From: Desulfatirhabdium butyrativorans DSM 18734
GTDB taxonomy: Bacteria > Desulfobacterota > Desulfobacteria > Desulfobacterales > Desulfatirhabdiaceae
DNA length: 64,000 nt
Reading direction: 5' to 3'
NCBI RefSeq assembly: GCF_000429925.1
Contig: NZ_AUCU01000030.1
Span: 1-64,000, forward strand
Positions 60,365-64,000 of the stretch are shown one piece after another (position 1 is the stretch's first letter; every line of letters begins with the position of its first letter). The notes under the pieces were generated by a model. The model did no database searches. It worked only from the letters and a program-made list of their open reading frames with translations, and was not told where the DNA came from. The position numbers and the translations under genes were made by a program.

Positions 60365-61204
60365 TTGAACATTCAGGAACCCGCCATTGAGCGAAAAGAT
60401 ATTCTGGTTCTTGAGGACAGCGCGTTTCATCCAGGCAATGTATGTATTGTCACTGGCGCCGGGACGGGGATTGGCCGGGCCACGGCAGTGGCTGCGGCTG
60501 TCAACGGGTTGACTGTTGTCGGGTTCGATATCAATACGGTCGAAGGAAAAAAGACCGTTGCGCTGGCAAGAGATTTGGGCGGCGCCATGATTTTTGAAAC
60601 GGTAGATCTTACCGACGACAAGGCCGTTCAGGCTGCCGTAAAGCGGGCGGCATCCGCCGGGAAAATTCGTTATCTCGCCAATATCGCCGGTATTCAGCAT
60701 ATCGATTCGATTCCCGATTTTCCCATGGAAACCTATGATTTGATGCAGAAGCTGATGCTGCGCGCCCCGTTTTTACTCTCCAAACTGGTGATGCCACGCA
60801 TGCGCGAAAATGCAGATGGCCAGGGCGTGATCGGGCATATGGCATCGATTCATGCCCATATCTGTACCATGAACAAACCTGTGTACAATATCACCAAATT
60901 TGGCTTGCGAGCGCTTGCACAGTCAATTTCCGCCGAAGGGCAGGGGAACATCCGTTCATTCACCATCAGCACGGGATATGTTCAAACAGCATTGGCTCTC
61001 CAACAAATCCCGGCTCAGGCGGCCCAGCGAGGCATCAGCGAGGAAAGCGTCGTGCGCGATGTCATGATGGGCAAGTCGCGGGTCAAGGAGATGATGACGC
61101 CAGTGGAAGTGGGAAACCTCTTTGTGTTCGGTTTTTCACGATTTTCGCGTTACCTCGTTGGAGGTGATCTGCTTTTTGATGGGGGGGTGGTGCTGACTTA
61201 TTGA
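60365..61204 (+). CDS. SDR-family dehydrogenase, 3-hydroxybutyrate dehydrogenase-like
   Basis: The 279-residue (from TTG 60365) NAD(P)-dependent oxidoreductase has TGAGTGIG (30-37), NIAG, catalytic S161 and the YxxxK pair Y174/K178 (KPVYNITK). The overall pattern recalls D-3-hydroxybutyrate dehydrogenase, but other hydroxyacids or alcohols fit. TTG 60365 is preferred because AAGGAGG stands five bases upstream and the -24/-12 promoter lies too close to ATG 60290. The TRAP genes downstream may import its substrate. Confidence 0.82.
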   Translation: MNIQEPAIERKDILVLEDSAFHPGNVCIVTGAGTGIGRATAVAAAVNGLTVVGFDINTVEGKKTVALARDLGGAMIFETVDLTDDKAVQAAVKRAASAGKIRYLANIAGIQHIDSIPDFPMETYDLMQKLMLRAPFLLSKLVMPRMRENADGQGVIGHMASIHAHICTMNKPVYNITKFGLRALAQSISAEGQGNIRSFTISTGYVQTALALQQIPAQAAQRGISEESVVRDVMMGKSRVKEMMTPVEVGNLFVFGFSRFSRYLVGGDLLFDGGVVLTY

Positions 61205-61498
61205 TTCTTGTATGGATGGGATGTGTTGCGGCAGAACCAGTTGGGATGGCCTTTCAAAGAACCCTGGCGCCTATGGCATCCTTGGTCCATCAACGGTTCA
61301 ATGATTCATTTTGACGGGATACCGGCTTTCGCCGGAAATGCCCATGTTCAGTGGAAATTGGAGCCATCCGCCGTTATTCTGACTTCTGACTCCTGACTTC
61401 CACCTTTCATGGGAATGAGGGAAAACGTTGTTCCCCGTTTGATTGCGAGTCCATCCAGCATGAAAAGAACGTCAACCACAAAGCAAGGAGGTATTGAC
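61205..61498. other. Gap between the SDR and TRAP receptor genes
   Basis: The region holds a fragment of the second repeat family (ataccggctttcgccggaaa, near 61318) and a short heptamer piece (ctgacttctgactcctgactt, about 61379-61400). No terminator or promoter stands out, so read-through from the SDR gene is possible. Confidence 0.5.
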
Positions 61499-62587
61499 AT
61501 GATGAGCAGAAAGAAACTTTGGTCGTGGATTTCCTGTGCAATCGTTGTGGCTGTTATTTTCGGCTCGCCAGCATGGGCTAAGGTGATCCATTGGCGAATG
61601 ACCTCAACGTGGCCGCCTTCCATTTCGCTCATTGAGGCTGATCAAGCTTTTGTAAAGGCGGTCAACCAGTTGTGCAAGGGCCGCCTGGAGATCAAGTTCT
61701 TTTCCGGCGGCACCTTGATGCCTTCTTTCGAAGTCTTTGATGCCGTCAGCAACGGTACGGTGGAAGCGGCCGGCGACTGGCCCAATTATTGGGCAGGCAA
61801 AGCCAAAGTATTCGATACCCTCGGTTCCTATCCCATGGGGTTGACGCCTGTCGATTATCTGGTGTGGATATACAATGGCGGCGGCATGGATATTTATCAG
61901 GAAGCCTATGGAAAGTTTGGTATGATGTACCTGATTACCGGGGTGACGCCCATGGAGAGCGGGTTGCGGAGCAACAAGCCCATCAAGAGCATTGACGATC
62001 TGAAAGGCATGAAAATACGGATGTCTGGCCAGATGCAGGGCATGCTGCTCAAGGATCTCGGGGCAGCTCAGGTTGCCATGGCCGGTCAGGAAATTTATCA
62101 GGCCATGCAGAAAGGCACCATCGACGCCTGTGAATTCTCAAGTCCATCGGCGGACTGGGGTATGGGGCTGGGGGAGGTGAGCAAATATTGGGCGGTGCCG
62201 GGTTGGCACCAGCCTGCCTCGGTGATGGGCGTGATGATCAACAAGAAAGCCTGGGACAGCCTCGACAAGGACTTGCAGGAAACCATCCAGTATGCGGCAA
62301 AGGCTGCCACACTCGAGTTTTTCACCAAGCAATACTTTGACACGATTGCCTTCACCCAGAAGTTCATTGACAAGGGAATCGAGATCAACAGCTATCCGCA
62401 GGCGGATCTCGACCGAATTCAGGTCCTGATCGACGGCCACACCGCTGAAGTCGCCCAGAGCGATCCAATGTTCAAAAAGTCGATTGAATCCCAGAACAAC
62501 TACCGCAAGGCATTTTCAAAATGGCGGGGGATGGAAGGGCCATTCAAATTTGGTTACAACCCCAAGAGCTATCCAGATTTGAAGTAG
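61499..62587 (+). CDS. TRAP transporter solute receptor (DctP family), second set
   Basis: The 362-residue receptor has a Sec signal (KLWSWISCAIVVAVIFGSPAWA, cleaved near AKVIHW) and the DctP fold (WRMTSTWPPSISLIEADQAF, LKGMKIRMSGQMQG, GTIDACEFSSP). It shares the TakP-like block WAVPGWHQP at the place of YYYPGWWEG in the first set. The ligand is a carboxylate of unknown kind. ATG 61499 follows AAGGAGG by 8 bases; ATG 61502 is next. The permease genes follow on the same strand after a 352-base gap. Confidence 0.9.
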   Translation: MMSRKKLWSWISCAIVVAVIFGSPAWAKVIHWRMTSTWPPSISLIEADQAFVKAVNQLCKGRLEIKFFSGGTLMPSFEVFDAVSNGTVEAAGDWPNYWAGKAKVFDTLGSYPMGLTPVDYLVWIYNGGGMDIYQEAYGKFGMMYLITGVTPMESGLRSNKPIKSIDDLKGMKIRMSGQMQGMLLKDLGAAQVAMAGQEIYQAMQKGTIDACEFSSPSADWGMGLGEVSKYWAVPGWHQPASVMGVMINKKAWDSLDKDLQETIQYAAKAATLEFFTKQYFDTIAFTQKFIDKGIEINSYPQADLDRIQVLIDGHTAEVAQSDPMFKKSIESQNNYRKAFSKWRGMEGPFKFGYNPKSYPDLK

Positions 62588-62939
62588 CCGAACCATCTGG
62601 TTCCATTTGCTGATCAACATGATACTCCGGCGAACATTCAAACGGAGACTGCGAAAGCAGGCGGGCAGCGAGGAGCGGAAATCGAACAGGTTTTGGACGC
62701 TGGCTTTCGCCGGGGTGACATTTCAGGAGAAGGATTTTCTCTTAATTTCCTGATATTGACGATTGACCTTGAGCCAATTGCAAAAGTCCTTCTGGGGCAT
62801 AATGACAAAATGTGCTGATTTTGCGATTGGACCTCATGTAAACAGTTTGAGCCGGGTGAGCAAACCCGGCTCAAACTGATATTCAAAATCAGGCCGGGTT
62901 GAATGGTTCTGCCGAAACATTCTCAGAGAGGTTTTTGCA
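62588..62939. other. Repeat-bearing gap inside the second TRAP set
   Basis: Pieces of the second dispersed family (ggctttcgccggggtgaca near 62703 and gagccaattgcaaaagtcctt near 62771) and a GC hairpin (gagccgggt / acccggctc, near 62851-62873) lie here. The hairpin is followed by AAACTG, not a T run, so it may process rather than terminate the transcript. Confidence 0.5.
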
Positions 62940-63452
62940 ATGGGTGTTCTCAGAAAGATAGCCAGGTTTGGTGATTGGCTCAATGAATGGATCGGCCAAA
63001 TTTTCAGTTGGTTGATCGTACCGCTCGTATTGTTGACGGTGATGGAGGTGATCATGCGCCGATTCCTCGGATCCCCTACCATCTGGAGCTTTGAGGTTCT
63101 CAACCAGACCTATGCAATCCATTTCATGATTGTCGCCGGTTTCGGCCTGAAATACGGATCGCATGTTTCTGTGGACCTCTTTACCTATAAAATGGCCCCC
63201 AAGAAACGGGCGTATGTGGAAATCCTCGGTTATCTCCTTTTTTTCTTTCCGTTTTGTATCGTCTGTATTCTTCAGGGATATCGTTTCGCCGCCACCTCAT
63301 GGGCGATGTGGGAGCATTCGTGGAGCGTATTTTCGCCGCCGCTTTACCCGATCAAAACCGTCATACTGATTACGTTTTTGCTGATTTTGGTCCAGGGGAT
63401 TGCGGAAGTTATCAAAAAGATATTCATCATCAAGGGGTTGAGCTATGATTGA
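62940..63452 (+). CDS. dctQ: TRAP transporter small permease (DctQ), second set
   Basis: The 170-residue protein has four membrane helices (QIFSWLIVPLVLLTVMEVIM, YAIHFMIVAGFGLKYGSHV, ILGYLLFFFPFCIVCILQGY, IKTVILITFLLILVQGIAEV) and the conserved GSHVSVDL. It overlaps the dctM start by 8 bases. ATG 62940 has GAGAGG upstream. Confidence 0.9.
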   Translation: MGVLRKIARFGDWLNEWIGQIFSWLIVPLVLLTVMEVIMRRFLGSPTIWSFEVLNQTYAIHFMIVAGFGLKYGSHVSVDLFTYKMAPKKRAYVEILGYLLFFFPFCIVCILQGYRFAATSWAMWEHSWSVFSPPLYPIKTVILITFLLILVQGIAEVIKKIFIIKGLSYD

Positions 63453-64000
63453 CCTGAGTCCCGAGTGGATTACCATTCTGATGTTCGGTGGCCTGCTGAT
63501 CGGTCTTTTCATGGGGCATCCCCTGGCATTCGTTCTTGGCGGGCTGGCGGTGATCTTTGGCTGGATCGGATGGGGTCCCTCGATCTTCTATCTGTTCATG
63601 AACCGTATCTGGGGAACGATGGACAATTATGTGCTGCTGGCCATTCCGTTGTTTATCTTCATGGCGCAGTTTCTGGATACATCCGGTGTAGCCGAGGACC
63701 TTTTTGTTGCGTTGCGCTATTTGCTGGGGCCCATTCGCGGCGGGATAGGGCTGACGGTGGTGGTGGTATCGACGATTTTTGCGGCATGTACCGGGATCAT
63801 CGGTGCTTCGGTGGTTACCATGGGTCTGCTTGGCCTGCCGATGATGCTGCGTTACGGGTATCAAAAAGAGTTATCCTGCGGGGCAATCTGTGCGGCAGGC
63901 ACTCTGGGCATTCTGATCCCGCCCAGTATCATGCTGGTGCTGATGGCCAGCGAGGCGACGCTTTCTGTCGGAAAACTCTTTGCCGGAGCCGTGATTCCGG
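63445..64000 (+). CDS. dctM: TRAP transporter large permease (DctM), second set, partial
   Basis: The first 185 codons of a DctM subunit run off the right edge. The frame has MIDLSPEWITILMFGGLLIG, LLAIPLFIFMAQFLDTSG, GPIRGGIGLTVVVVS and AGTLGILIPPSIMLVLMASE, all typical. It overlaps dctQ by 8 bases (ATG 63445 within the dctQ end). It lacks the insertion seen in the longer DctM at 13.3-15.1 kb as far as can be seen. Confidence 0.92.
   Translation, partial: MIDLSPEWITILMFGGLLIGLFMGHPLAFVLGGLAVIFGWIGWGPSIFYLFMNRIWGTMDNYVLLAIPLFIFMAQFLDTSGVAEDLFVALRYLLGPIRGGIGLTVVVVSTIFAACTGIIGASVVTMGLLGLPMMLRYGYQKELSCGAICAAGTLGILIPPSIMLVLMASEATLSVGKLFAGAVIP

Overview
The window looks like a chromosomal segment of a Gram-negative, anaerobic, fatty-acid-oxidising member of the Desulfobacterota (former Deltaproteobacteria). 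This is inferred from gene content: a butyrate/short-chain acyl-CoA oxidation set, a fused isobutyryl-CoA mutase, three TRAP transport gene sets or parts of sets, DUF4212/SSS symporter genes beside a cNMP-CBS-nucleotidyltransferase, a sigma-54 activator and an O-antigen-type ABC exporter. No rRNA or tRNA gene was recognised, so the genus is not fixed by the sequence.

Layout. (1) 1-5.5 kb is accessory DNA that reads like a small integron: an integron-type tyrosine recombinase on the + strand, and left of it two outward-facing (minus-strand) genes separated by an attC-like folded site. One of these genes, a proteasome-like Ntn-hydrolase with a SEC-C tail, is split by an IS630-family element and can be rebuilt in frame on paper. 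The recombinase's best start is cut off from its reading frame by a run of nine C. (2) 5.5-19 kb: ABC ATPase plus TPR protein, a PAS kinase-like protein without ATPase domain, a DedA-PAP2-LssY fusion, a DJ-1/PfpI protein, a TakPQM-like TRAP set, cytochrome b, a B12-binding radical SAM protein, and shikimate kinase. (3) 18.5-29 kb: pyrF, ilvE, a UTP-sugar uridylyltransferase, GH26 and GH16 glycoside hydrolases around a HicAB pair, a lipocalin, a phosphoesterase, a dienoyl-CoA isomerase-like crotonase, and RlmD. (4) 29-45 kb is the fatty-acid block: acyl-CoA dehydrogenase, XRE-cupin regulator, 3-hydroxybutyryl-CoA dehydrogenase, thiolase, IcmF, TetR, cNMP-CBS-nucleotidyltransferase, acyl-CoA synthetase and DUF4212/SSS. 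An identical palindromic operator lies upstream of both tetR-icmF and the acyl-CoA synthetase, which suggests one TetR regulon for activation, uptake and rearrangement of short-chain acids. (5) 45-50 kb: membrane and NlpC/P60 proteins, a CBS-ACT protein, hisA and hisB. (6) 50.7-56.5 kb: a polysaccharide export cluster (glycosyltransferases, Wzt-like, Wzm-like). (7) 56.7-58.0 kb: a decayed group II intron whose core-deleted reverse transcriptase was later hit by a 313-bp repeat element with a perfect 6-bp target duplication. (8) 58.4-64 kb: a sigma-54 activator divergent from an SDR dehydrogenase that has a good -24/-12 promoter and a likely TTG start, followed by a second TRAP set that runs off the right edge.

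The intergenic DNA is unusually rich in repeats: a MITE-like family with gtgcctgaacgg ends, 30-bp REP-like palindromes, a second dispersed family with attgcaaaagtcc ends, heptanucleotide tandem arrays at four places and hexanucleotide arrays at two.
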